Below are positions 34,211 to 44,080 of a stretch of DNA of 64,000 nucleotides, piece by piece. This DNA is from Orychophragmus violaceus. Its lineage: Eukaryota > Streptophyta > Magnoliopsida > Brassicales > Brassicaceae. Made by a program: the position numbers and the translations under genes. Numbering within the stretch: the first letter of the stretch is position 1; each line of letters opens with the position of its first letter. A model generated the notes under the pieces. It was not told the DNA's origin, searched no databases, and saw only the letters and a program-made list of their open reading frames with translations. Location of the stretch: assembly GCA_030180135.1 (NCBI GenBank), contig CM058239.1:73415823-73479822 (forward strand), read 5' to 3'.

Positions 34211-34870
34211 TGCTTTGCGTGTGGTTTTCGAAAAACTGATCGCAGTGACATGTTCAAGATGAATAAGTTGCTTGCTAAGCACATTCTCCTGCTTCAACCA
34301 TCAAGTAAGGTTCATTAGAAGAAATTTTTCTCTCACAGTCCACATGCTCTTCCTTCTTGGTAGTTCAATGTTACGGACAGTTTGAAATCTCTTTCAGCAG
34401 AGGATTCTGGTCAAGCGAAGCGAGCGAAATCTGAGGCTGAGGTGGAGAATAAGACTGAGACCACAGAACCTGTTAGCTCAACTTCATGTTGTGTTATCTG
34501 ATCCACTTGCTAGGTTCTTTGTCACTGGTTAGACGGAATGACGGAGGAAGAGATAAATCGGCGTGTTTGGGAATACATAAAACTCAACAATTCAGAGGTG
34601 GGTGTTGAAATACTCTGGCTACTCCTTCATTTCTTCCCAAAGGCATCTCATTTGTTGCTAATAAAAGCTCTGTTTGTGGGATTCCTCCATAAAATAATGC
34701 TTCTTGAAATGCCACATACATGGAAACTAAGCACCCTTTATTCTGCTTTTTAATATGTTCTCAGGACCCGGACAATCCAATGGCTATTCAGTGCGATGAA
34801 AAGCTCCTACATCTTCTTGGATGTGAAAGCATTTCAGCTGTGGGATAAATGAGATGTACAAGCGGTCTGG
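34208..34870 (+). pseudogene. SWIB/BAF60b-domain gene fragment (At4g22360-like)
   Basis: Recognisable pieces in order: NALRVVFE and, one frame over, DMFKMNKLLAKHILLLQPSS (end of the first SWIB domain); a GT/AG intron; SGQAKRAKSEAEVENKTETT; LSDPLARFFVTG with a stop for Glu; MTEEEINRRVWEYIKLNNSE; a GT/AG intron; then DPDNPMAIQCDEKLLHLLGC and ESISAVG with a one-base loss. This order matches the C-terminal part of an Arabidopsis SWIB/BAF60b chromatin-remodelling subunit. Two frameshifts and at least one nonsense codon make it a pseudogene. Its 5' end is fused to the Rossmann-type fragment at 34,205-34,212, consistent with Helitron capture of two loci. Confidence 0.75.
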
Positions 34871-37230
34871 ATATCTTCTGGTTCTGCACAACCAAGAATC
34901 ATAAAGGTATAATTTTTAACATCAATACCTTCTGTTATGCTGCTCTTTTATTTAGGCTTTATCGTAATTTAAAAGCCTCATTTAGGTTCCATGTTTAAAA
35001 TGTTCATCAAGGAAGACATTATGTGAACAAAGATCTAAAAAACTAAGGAAAACACATCTAAGTTTGGTCTCTACATTTATCTATCTATATCTGGCTGAAA
35101 TTCTTAAATTTGAATTTTCTCTCTCTATTTTATTGTGATTTAGGATTGGCGACAAGTAGCCAAAGCTGCCTATTGTTTAAGATTCTCATGGGAATTTGTT
35201 TCTTTGCTTCTGTCCGCATAGAGGTGGGCGAAAGTGGGAATGTGGGAGAAGGTGATAACTGACAAACTCCAAATTTAGACCATTTGAGCATTTGGGTAGT
35301 CTAAATGTGTGTAGTTTAAATACCTTCTTATTATTCTCCTTGATTCTGTTGTGTTTCTTTGACCATTTTATAAACGGTGTTCTTTGGTTTAGTGAAAGGA
35401 AGGGTTTTCACAACTAAATGTCAGGTAGTCTAAAAAGTTTTGTCACATGTATCTACACGTTAGATGAGAGATTAGGCTATTCCTCCTTTAAAGAAAGGAT
35501 CATCAATATTGGTCTTTTTATCCTTATGAGTGTATCAAAGTCGCCTTTATCTGTGTGTCAAAGGCTACAGTAGGTCCTATTTAGATTCCACATGTTTAAT
35601 CTGTCTTTGAATATCAATGACATGCATAGAAACATCTATTTGAGTAGTATTTCAGTGAAAGTTTATTCTTTTTCACAGATTCTTTTAAATAATGGAGATT
35701 TAGATGATAATTTAAATGTCTAAGAATTATTTTCACACAACCTACTAAAAATGTATATACATAAAATATTTACAATTAAAAAAATTCAAAGAAACCAAAC
35801 AATAATTAAATGGTAATTACAAAAATGTATACAACTAATGAAGAACAACAAAATTTAACTACTGAAAAATAATATTAAGGGCAAAAAAACTGCATATCAA
35901 ATATCCGAAAAAATAATTTCAAGATTTTACAATCACCCAAGGTCTTTTATAAAAGTTTATTAACAATGAAAATACTAATTGCTGGAAAAGTAAATAATAA
36001 TATATAGACACACCATATAATACATCAACAATATTAAACACACACAATGACATTTAGTATGAAATCAATTTGACTAAGAAAGTGTGAAAATCTTTGATAT
36101 CACAAATCAAAGACAAATTCTAGAAAGTGCTATGAATCTATTCGAGCTTAATTTGAAATAAAGATTAGGATCATATTCTTAATAATATCATGCAAATTTT
36201 TTGAGAAGTCTAAATTAAAACACATCAATAGAGAGGAAAGAAAACATTGCTAAAAGGGGGAAAATCCAAAACAAAAATGCCAAATCCGTATTATACAACA
36301 CAATATTAGACGCTACCGAATACAATAATATTAAAAATGCATGATTTCCACTCTTCAAGAGAATTTCTTTCCAGACCAAATACAAAATTACTCAAAATAC
36401 AAAATATATATTATATTAATACTCACCACAACAACCGCAAAAAAAAAACTAATAGAGAGAAAAAAACAAGAACTCCCAAATCTTCTTCCCAAAAAAAAAC
36501 TTTAATAAAATCATTTTAAATTTATAGGAAAGCTTATCCTTAAAGCCACCATATCAACCAAATTTATATTTGACTGCTTGATATACACATTGAAGCATTT
36601 TTCCAAAAAAGAGAAAAAACAAGAAAAAGCCGACAAAATGTTTCAAAAATGTTCCAGAAGACCACATCCAATATTACAATACGAAAATTTCACTGATTCA
36701 AACAAACAAGGTTAAATTATATATTTCCATCATAGAATGCTATTGGAATAATGAAGACATGTTTTCAAAAAAAACAAACAAAATCAAACTTGAAAACCAA
36801 AAACAGATGTTACTTTGTGTATATAGTACAATTTTCAATGCAATCACCTTTTATATTCACTTATATAAAGTTAGAAAAACATGTTCTACTTATACTATTT
36901 CAAAAAAAAATTATTATAATAATATACATTGTTTATGCAACCAGAATCCGCTACAAATATGACAATATAAACATAAACATTAGACATGTTAACAACAAAC
37001 ATAAATGAAACATGACAACAAAAGAAAATTTGTAGTTTCAAGCTAAGTCGTATCCAAAAAACAAACTTACATGAAAGTATAAAACATATATATTAAAGAC
37101 TATCATATAAATTCTCAACTAACCATTAACACCAAATAACATAGCCTAGAAATCAAAACAAAAAAACACAATATATATGATAGAATAAGAAATCTGACTG
37201 AAATATTTTCAAAACAAATTTGAACATAAA
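34871..37230. other. AT-rich non-coding interior of the Helitron
   Basis: Strongly A/T-rich, with long A runs near 36,430-36,500 and no supported ORF. It leads into the Helitron 3' hairpin. Confidence 0.5.
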
Positions 37231-37233
37231 AGT

Positions 37234-37260
37234 CCGCGCGTAGCGCGGAATAATCTCTAG
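37234..37260 (+). terminator. Helitron 3' terminus (hairpin + CTAG)
   Basis: Stem CCGCGC / GCGCGG with loop GTA, eight bases (AATAATCT), then CTAG/T. The hairpin is the Helitron end-of-transposition signal. The other two Helitron termini of the window have the same 8-base spacing. Confidence 0.75.
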
Positions 37261-37393
37261 TTATACTATATAAAAGTTGCTCTTTAAGATTAGAAAGAGT
37301 GTCCACCTCAGCAAGTACCGCGGAATAATCTCTAGTTATACTATATAAAAGTTGCTCTTTAAGGTTAGAAAGAGTGTCCACCTCAGCAAGTAC
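37244..37393 (+). repeat. 75-bp tandem duplication across a Helitron junction
   Basis: Two copies (37,244-37,318 and 37,319-37,393) that differ at one base (TAAGAT/TAAGGT). Each contains the Helitron 3' tail CGCGGAATAATCTCTAG followed by TTATACTATATAAAAG and GTGTCCACCTCAGC, which resemble a Helitron 5' end. Confidence 0.85.
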
Positions 37394-37582
37394 AAGCACT
37401 CTAGAATGATGCCACATCAGCATCAGCAGGTATTAGTTGAATTTGATGATGCCACATCATCAGGTATTAGTTGATTTTCTTCTAACAAAAAATTATGTTA
37501 AACAAACCTAGTTCATATATTTATTTGTTACATTAATAAGAAAAAAAACATATAAAATTCTTAATAAAAAGGTTAAAATCTA

Positions 37583-38160
37583 TTTTTTTTTTGTCATCAG
37601 CAAAGACTGTAAAGTACAAGGAACAGAGAAGTTAAGGAACATCCCAAGAAATGATACAAGGCTGGTGAGCAAGACGGGCCCGACGGGCAAGGTGGTCAGC
37701 CAGTGAGTTAGCGGCACGAGGGATCCACAAAAAGGAAGATGATGAAGAGACGAAAGCCAAGATGTCGGGAATGTATCCATGAAGATCGGGGGGAGGTACA
37801 CGGGAGGCAACTGAGAGAGATGAAAACAGCGTGCGAGCGTCACCGCAGAAGAACTCGGGCTGATATCCCAAACGGAAAAGGTGGGAGGCTGCTTCTCTAA
37901 GGGCTAAAGCTTCAGCTTCTAGGCTAGAGGAAATAGGCGGTGCTGAGGTAGAACCAGAGAGAATGAGAGCTCCCGAGGGTAAGTACAGGGTCCATGCGAT
38001 GCCACAATGCAAATGCGGAGCCACCCAGGAAGCATCAGTACAACAAACTAAACCTGAAGACCGTTGGAGAAGGTTGGAAAAAGTAATGGCAGCAGGCGTC
38101 GGATCCAAGGGATGTTGCAAGGGAGTGTGAGAAGGAGTGATAGAAGACTACAGCCACATT
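37583..38160 (-). mobile_element. LINE (L1-type) 3' fragment with RNase H domain
   Basis: The minus strand has a 162-codon open frame (38,120-37,632) encoding the C-terminal RNase H domain of a plant L1-type ORF2. All four acidic residues are visible in context: CCTDASWVA, SSLEAEALALREA, FCGDARTLF and SLADHLARRARLA. A short 3' UTR and an A tail follow (plus-strand T run 37,583-37,592). The fragment is 5'-truncated and starts inside or just before RNase H. No convincing target duplication found. Confidence 0.8.
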
Positions 38161-38297
38161 TGAAACTCCGTGATGGCAGCATGAAGGAGATCTATAATGT
38201 GCCATCGACGATTTTTAAAGATAAGATCGTTTCTTACCTTCAGATTTTGTATTTATTTATTTTGGTAAAAACTTCCTCAACAATCGGGAATAGAAAC

Positions 38298-38947
38298 TAG
38301 GCCTGGGCATTCGGGTATTCGGTTCGGTTTCGGGTAGGAACCATTCGGTTCCGGGTATTTCGGTTCTATAGATTTAGGATCCAATGGGTACTTTACAATT
38401 TTCGGTTCGGTTCCGGTTCGGTTCCTGTCGGTTCCGGTTCGGTTCGGTTCCGTCATTTAGGAACCGTAAAATACCCAAAAGTTTCGGTTCTTAAACGGTT
38501 CCGAGTATTTTTGGAACCGAAATAACATTTTTTACCCGAAATCAACAAAAAATACCCGTAATCAATAAAAAAATATCCGAAATCAATAAAAAGAACCCCA
38601 AAAATTATGTTAATTCAACAAATCATTAACCAAAAAAAATAAAAAGGTCTATATTTAATGTGCATTACATAACATAAACATAAATTTCATAGATCTAACA
38701 ATATTTTCATATAATTCTTTATGTGGATGTTGAAACTATGGGTAATATTTTACTAAGCCTTATATAAGTTCGGTTCTTCGGTTCCGTGTTTCGGTTCTCG
38801 GTTCGGTTCCGGTTCCTACCCGATACCCACGGTTCCTCAACTCAGGATCCAATGGGTATTTTAGGTGGAACCAAATAAAAAAATTCGGTTCCGGTTATCG
38901 GTTCTTCGGTTCTGGTTCTTCGGTTCCGGTTTTTATGCCCAGGCCTA
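38298..38947. mobile_element. 650-bp hAT-type non-autonomous element
   Basis: Perfect 8-bp duplication ATAGAAAC (38,290-38,297 and 38,948-38,955). Terminal inverted repeats TAGGCCTGGGCAT match perfectly for 13 bp. Both subterminal regions consist of CGGTTCCGGTT-type repeats; the core is AT-rich. No ORF. Duplication length and TIRs are diagnostic for hAT. Confidence 0.92.
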
Positions 38948-39022
38948 ATAGAAACGGAGAACCTAATCCCTCCAGGAAAACTTCGAAACAAGCCAGTCGT
39001 CAATATCAAAACAAAAGCAGAG

Positions 39023-39682
39023 ATACTGACTCTCAACGTCACTTCTCCTCTCCCGACCAAATCGTTCCTACCGTACCGCCACTCTCTCCACCGTCCGATC
39101 TCCTTCTCTCCCGTCTTCGCCGTCCATTCGACTGAACCCAAGAAATCTGCCCAATCAGCCTTCGCTCCGGATAATTGGCGCTTGGATAGTTTAAAATCGA
39201 TGAAAGCTTAGCAATTACCAGAATACCCATATCAGAAGGATCTCAACTCGTTTCTACAGATGCTTTCCTTTTTCCCCTCCTATAGTATTCGATGGAGAGG
39301 CGAGGAAACAGGAGGAAAAGCTTTGTCAAACGGCCATGGGTCAAACCTTCATGCTCCAAGGCGGTGACTGCGCTAAGAGTTTCAAGGAATTCAACGCTAA
39401 TAAGAGTAGGGATAGCTTTAGTGTTCTTCTCCAGATGGATGTTGTTCTTCTGTTTGGGTGTGAGATGTCAGTTATCAAGGTCGATTTTCCAGTCAACTCT
39501 AAAGTTTCCTGGATCTTCTGTGTGTTGATTTGGTCTTCAGAGTTTATGTTTATTGTGGGGTTTTGAATTTTCAGGTGGGGAGAATGGCAGTTCAGCGTGC
39601 AAAGCCAAGATCAGACCCATTCGAGGAGAAGAATGGCGTGAAGATTCCAAGTTACAGAGGAGATAGCACAAACAGTGATTCC
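39023..39682 (+). pseudogene. DHS2: DAHP synthase (DHS2-like) 5' gene fragment with intron
   Basis: Fragment of plant 3-deoxy-7-phosphoheptulonate synthase, the plastid enzyme that joins PEP and erythrose 4-phosphate at the start of the shikimate pathway. Exon 1 reads the transit peptide (TKSFLPYRHSLHRPISFSPV, FAVHSTEPKKS), then QLPEYPYQKDL, FPPIVFDGEARKQEEKL and MLQGGDCAKSFKEFNANK. Exon 2 (from 39,575, after a GT/AG intron 39,480-39,574) reads VGRMAVQRAKPRSDPFEEK and GVKIPSYRGD, then homology ends. The transit peptide resembles Arabidopsis DHS2. The start codon is ATA (39,023) and a TAG (39,209-39,211) lies in exon 1; about 70% of the enzyme is missing. The retained intron indicates DNA-level capture, not retrotransposition. 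Confidence 0.88.
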
Positions 39683-41387
39683 TATTTTATATATTTGTTC
39701 GCTGCATTAATAAGAAAAAACCTATTACCTACTAAATTTCATCTCTCGATCCCTCTTTTTAGAAATTTGATGACCCCGTTTCAATCCCTCAGGCCGCTTA
39801 AGAATCGAATGTCAATAGTCAAATCCGTTTGGAAGCGGCAATATCTGAAGCCTTGGTAGATCGACAATTAGTTTCCATGTATGGGATGGGATGAATTAAA
39901 TGGAGGTCGGAGAAGATCATCCTCCATAAACAATTGACCATTGACCTTCAGGTTCTTCTCTTATTCTCTGCACTGATGTATATTTATCAAACAAAATTAA
40001 CATCAGCATCTGCCTCGTAATGTATGTAAATGCTTAAAGGAAAGTTTATGTCTTTGATTTCTATTTTATAGCTTATATTGTTAGTAATTCAATCTGACCA
40101 TGCCGAGTGATGGTTTTACTCAATTCATGTTTCTCTACCCCGTGTCTGAAATTTGAATCACGTTTTTGGATTAGATTTAACATAAGTTTGTTGATTTCAA
40201 ATCACTATATATCTGTATTTGATCACAGTGAAGATCTGTTGATTTTATTGAATGACGAAGTGGTGGATTCTGATCTGTAACCATTAGTTTCTGGCTGATT
40301 TTTGTTATGGGTTATATATACTACAATATCCTGATTTATTATCTTATTTATGGGTGTTGCCAACTTTTGCTTCTATGTTAAGTATTTAAGTGACAATTTT
40401 GTTGTAGAAGCATTGGGAAGTGAGGACTGATGTGTTCTGGTGGAGAAGGAAAACAATGGAGTTGTGGAAAAGCGGGTGTAGTGAGTTTGCAGAAAGTTGA
40501 ATCTTTGGTTCGAGATTTGAGCGAGCCTTGACTTTCACAATCACCTATGTTGTTTGTAATAACTGTAAGCTCTTCTCCTTCGCCCTTTTTTATTCTTCTT
40601 TTTCTGCTCTATAACAATGTATTTGCTTCCGAGTCTTCAGCTTTCCGGAAAAACTTTCAGCATCCGTTTTCGTATTCTTTTTTGTGTGTAAAATTTGATT
40701 TGTAATGCCAATATAGGTAAGATGCTTAAGCCAAAGAAGGGGCATGCGTATTTGATAGTGACATAAGCGTTTCTGGTTTCCAAAAGGCACTCAAGTTAAT
40801 TATTTTTCTTTTCCAAGAGGAATTTGTAACATTCTTCAATGTTCTTTTGATACAGTGCTCTAATGTATGATGTTGTTCCTTATTAGGGAATCGATCCGTC
40901 TACTTGAGCTGAAGTTGGGGAATTTCTTCTTGGCTGTTATGCGTTGAGCAGCACCGGAAGCAACTCAGGGTTGCTTGAAGGTAGGACTCTTTGATTGAGT
41001 TAATGGTGTATCACCGCTTAGAATGAAGGAGAGAGATTGATATGGGCAAGTAACTTTTATTCGAAAAGCTTAAAAGTGTTCTCCGAATTTTTACGTAACT
41101 TTTATAACATTGTACTTGGAAATCAATATTTTATATGAAGTAATAACATTGTGTTTTTTATTAATATGCTTGGAATGGAGCAATATATGTTTAACCGTCA
41201 TCAGGAACTCTTACGTCTGATAAATTAAGTGATAATTGTCAGCTCATTTAAAATGTTAGCTTCAAACCTCGGGATCTCTATTTACCAATGTTTCTTTTAG
41301 TTGAGATTTTTGTTGCTGGTGGAACTAAAGAAACAAGAAAGATGGCTAAAACACCAAGAGAAGAAATATTTTTATTGGAGGCACATA
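39683..41387. other. No recognisable gene
   Basis: Ordinary AT-rich plant intergenic or decayed sequence. Short open stretches near 40,410-40,520 and 40,900-40,990 look intron-exon-like, but I cannot match them. Confidence 0.4.
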
Positions 41388-41400
41388 AACAACGAAATAT

Positions 41401-41734
41401 CATGCATTCCATTAGACGTTTAATGGAATGCATGAAGTTTTTCATTCAGAAGCACATTACATTCGCTATGGATTGTTCAGAAGTGGTGAAGATAGTTTCG
41501 GAACCGGAGAACTGGCCAGCCATTACAGTTTACCTTGAGGAGTTTGAAAGGAGGAAGACGTTCTTTACAACTTTTGAGTTCAAGCATATCTCACGTACAA
41601 TTAATCAGACGGCGGATAGACTAGCACATAGTGCTCGCGTCAGGTAGTCTTTGAGAGTTCATATTGGGCCGGAGCAACTAATATGGATGTTATAGAAATA
41701 GAATTCTAAATTTTCTTTTGTTGTAAAAAAAAAA
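41401..41734 (+). mobile_element. 5'-truncated LINE insertion with TSD
   Basis: 334-bp insertion flanked by a 13-bp direct repeat AACAACGAAATAT (41,388-41,400 and 41,735-41,747). It encodes only the end of an RNase H domain (FAMDCSEVVKIVSEPENW, FKHISRTINQTADRLAHSAR, stop at 41,645-41,647). A 3' UTR and an A tail follow just before the right repeat. The first 34 bp form an inverted repeat (CATGCATTCCATTA ... TAATGGAATGCATG). Confidence 0.88.
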
Positions 41735-42227
41735 AACAACGAAATATTTAACCTAATAATTTACAAAAAAATTACTGTATCTGATTTTGCAATAAATAAT
41801 ATATATAGTTTTTGGAAATGATACTTCTAAAATGCCAAATACAGTTTTTAATATATACATATATATACAACTTAAACAGCTTAGTTGGTGTTATATTATT
41901 TCTTGTGAAAATAGTTTCAGTTTTGATGAATTTTATCAGTCTTTTAAATAGCATAAAAAAATTCCACTACAAAAAAGAATAATTAGTAAAACCATAAAAA
42001 CAGAATAAAAGTTACATTTGATATGCGTTAATACCTTAACTTATGCATTAACATACACTAAAATAGTTTTAACTTGAACTGATTTTTAATTTTGAAAATT
42101 TTTGTGAAGAAAAACTTAATACAATAAAAATATTAATTTAAGTAAATAAACAAAAACATTTGTCAATAAATAATGAAATGAATAAGTTTACGGAAAGGAA
42201 GGGGAGGACGAAGTTTTGATAGACTTA

Positions 42228-42897
42228 TACTATCTCCAATGTAAAACTCTATGTTTCATTCTAAAAAAGAGTAATTCTAAAATAAAGTAATTTTTTTCTT
42301 CAATGTATCACTCTATTTTATATTCTAAAAATATAATATTCTAAGTATATTCTATTTTTTTTTAATTTTACTACTAATACATTTTACTTATAAATTTTAA
42401 AATTTCACCCTATTTATTTTCGATTTTGTAAAACTTTCAACGAACTATAATATTATTTAATTTAAACATAAAACAACATTATATTATATAAAATTGTGAA
42501 ACGTAGTAGATATTAGTTCAAATATCATCATTATTGTATTTTTTCTATAAATGATTAATTAACAAAATTTTAAATTATACATAAAATTTTGAAATTTTAT
42601 TATAAAATAGTTTAAAAGTTAAATTATTTTTTAATAAATAAAAAGTAAATTTTAAATATAAATTAATATTTATATAATTATTTATTTTTGCTATAAATAG
42701 AAGATTTAAAAGTTAAAAGACCAATATACAAATAAAAAATTTTAACACTAAAATAGAGTGGGAAATAGGATTACTCCAAATATAGAGTAAAAAAATATAT
42801 TTACACTATTTTAGAGTAGGAATTATAGTGGAGTTGAAGCAAAATTTACTCTAAAATAGAGTTTAGAGTAAGAAATAGAGCGGGGTTGGAGATGCTC
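42228..42897. mobile_element. 670-bp Harbinger-type MITE
   Basis: TTA on both sides (42,225-42,227 and 42,898-42,900). The termini TACTATCTCCAATG and, as the reverse complement of the right end, GAGCATCTCCAACC follow the widespread plant Tourist consensus with ATCTCCAA. The interior is AT-rich with inverted ACTCTATTTTA/TAAAATAGAGT motifs. Confidence 0.78.
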
Positions 42898-43373
42898 TTA
42901 CAATTAAACATCTAGACATAATAAAATAAACTATTACAAAAAATGCGTAGGAATAATATATGAACGTAGCAACCTTTTATAGATGGATAATTGACCGATT
43001 GTTATATTTTCACCATCAAAGACTGAAGAAACTCAATCATCATGGTTACAAGCATTAATCCCAAAATATATAAAAGTATACACACAAAACTTAGTTTCTA
43101 TTTACCATCTACGGCATATTTTAAAACAAATGAAAAGATACAAGGAAGAAAAATTATTTCCTTCAACACCATCAAACAAAATTCAATTTCGAAAAAATTC
43201 AACTAACCTTTGGGGCATGTGTTATTTACAATTTGTGTCATTAGAAATTTAAGAGTGTTTTTAATATTCATTAAGGGTAATTACGGAATATAACAATTTC
43301 TCTACTATCCATATTTCCAAACAAGACAATTACTAAACATGTATCCAAACAAGCTAAATATAATGAGTTTCAC

Positions 43374-43380
<7 letters not shown>

Positions 43381-43416
<36 letters not shown>
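43381..43416. repeat. (AT)18 microsatellite
   Basis: Eighteen uninterrupted AT dinucleotides in AT-rich surroundings. Confidence 0.95.
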
Positions 43417-43418
<2 letters not shown>

Positions 43419-43994
43419 ATATATTAACATGAACTATTAAATCAATTGATAAATATGACTAAATAATTTAAACATCAATTATTTTGTATATAGAAGATAA
43501 TATTCTTTAATTATGATTATATTCAAAATTCAAATATAATATATTTTAGTATCTTCTTTATTTTTTATTTCAAATATAAAAATTTATGTTTATATTATAA
43601 TAAAATTTTAAAATTATATTAAATTGATTTATTTCGTATGAATTTGTTTTTATGATTGCATTTTTAGCGGATTGTTACATTATATTGCAAAATATTTAAA
43701 CTATTATAAGAGCGGGTTGAAAAATAAATTAGCCAATTTTGAATTCTAAAAATGAACTTTGCACGAGTTTAAAACAAAATTAAAACTTATAATGCAAAAT
43801 CGCTATTTCAATCTCTTTATCTTTATGATATACCTCTTTTCAAATAACACACAATTCTTTTTTTAAACCTAAATTATTAATTTATTTTTATAATGCGGAT
43901 TAAACAATTATAAACAAAATTAGATTGCATAATTAAAAAATTTAATTACTAATAATAAAATAAATATAATTTAAATTTGTAAAGAAAAGTAAAT

Positions 43995-44025
43995 CCGCGC
44001 TTTCTAAGCGCGGGTCAAAATCTAG
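43995..44025 (+). terminator. Helitron 3' terminus
   Basis: Hairpin CCGCGCTT-TCT-AAGCGCGG (43,995-44,013), eight bases, then CTAG/T. It ends a plus-strand Helitron whose 5' end I cannot fix. If that end is the 5'-like sequence at 37,256-37,345, the element would be about 6.7 kb and would contain the DHS2 fragment, both LINEs and two MITEs. Confidence 0.7.
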
Positions 44026-44080
44026 TACAATATGAAACAAAAATACAATTTACAGATAAATAAAAGTATAATTAAAACAA

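Larger units (their letters stand above)
25464..37260 (+). mobile_element. Probable Helitron with captured gene fragments (split by copia 1)
   Basis: The right end has the Helitron signature: a hairpin CCGCGC-GTA-GCGCGG (37,234-37,248), eight bases, then CTAG followed by T. The proposed left end TCCTTATATATAATAAGAGC with a nearby ATCCACGT resembles the 5' ends of plant Helitrons, but the preceding base is T and not A. Without copia 1 the element would be about 4.6 kb. It holds fragments of an OB-fold gene, a Rossmann-type gene and a SWIB gene, all on the plus strand and with introns. No Rep/helicase is seen, so it is non-autonomous. The right end is firm; the left end is an inference. Confidence 0.5.

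Noticed and set aside
26026..34870. A functional host gene interrupted by copia 1
   Set aside because: The exons belong to different genes and contain frameshifts, a deletion and stops besides the insertion.
43381..43416. AT tract as replication origin or cruciform element
   Set aside because: A plain (AT)18 microsatellite is sufficient explanation.
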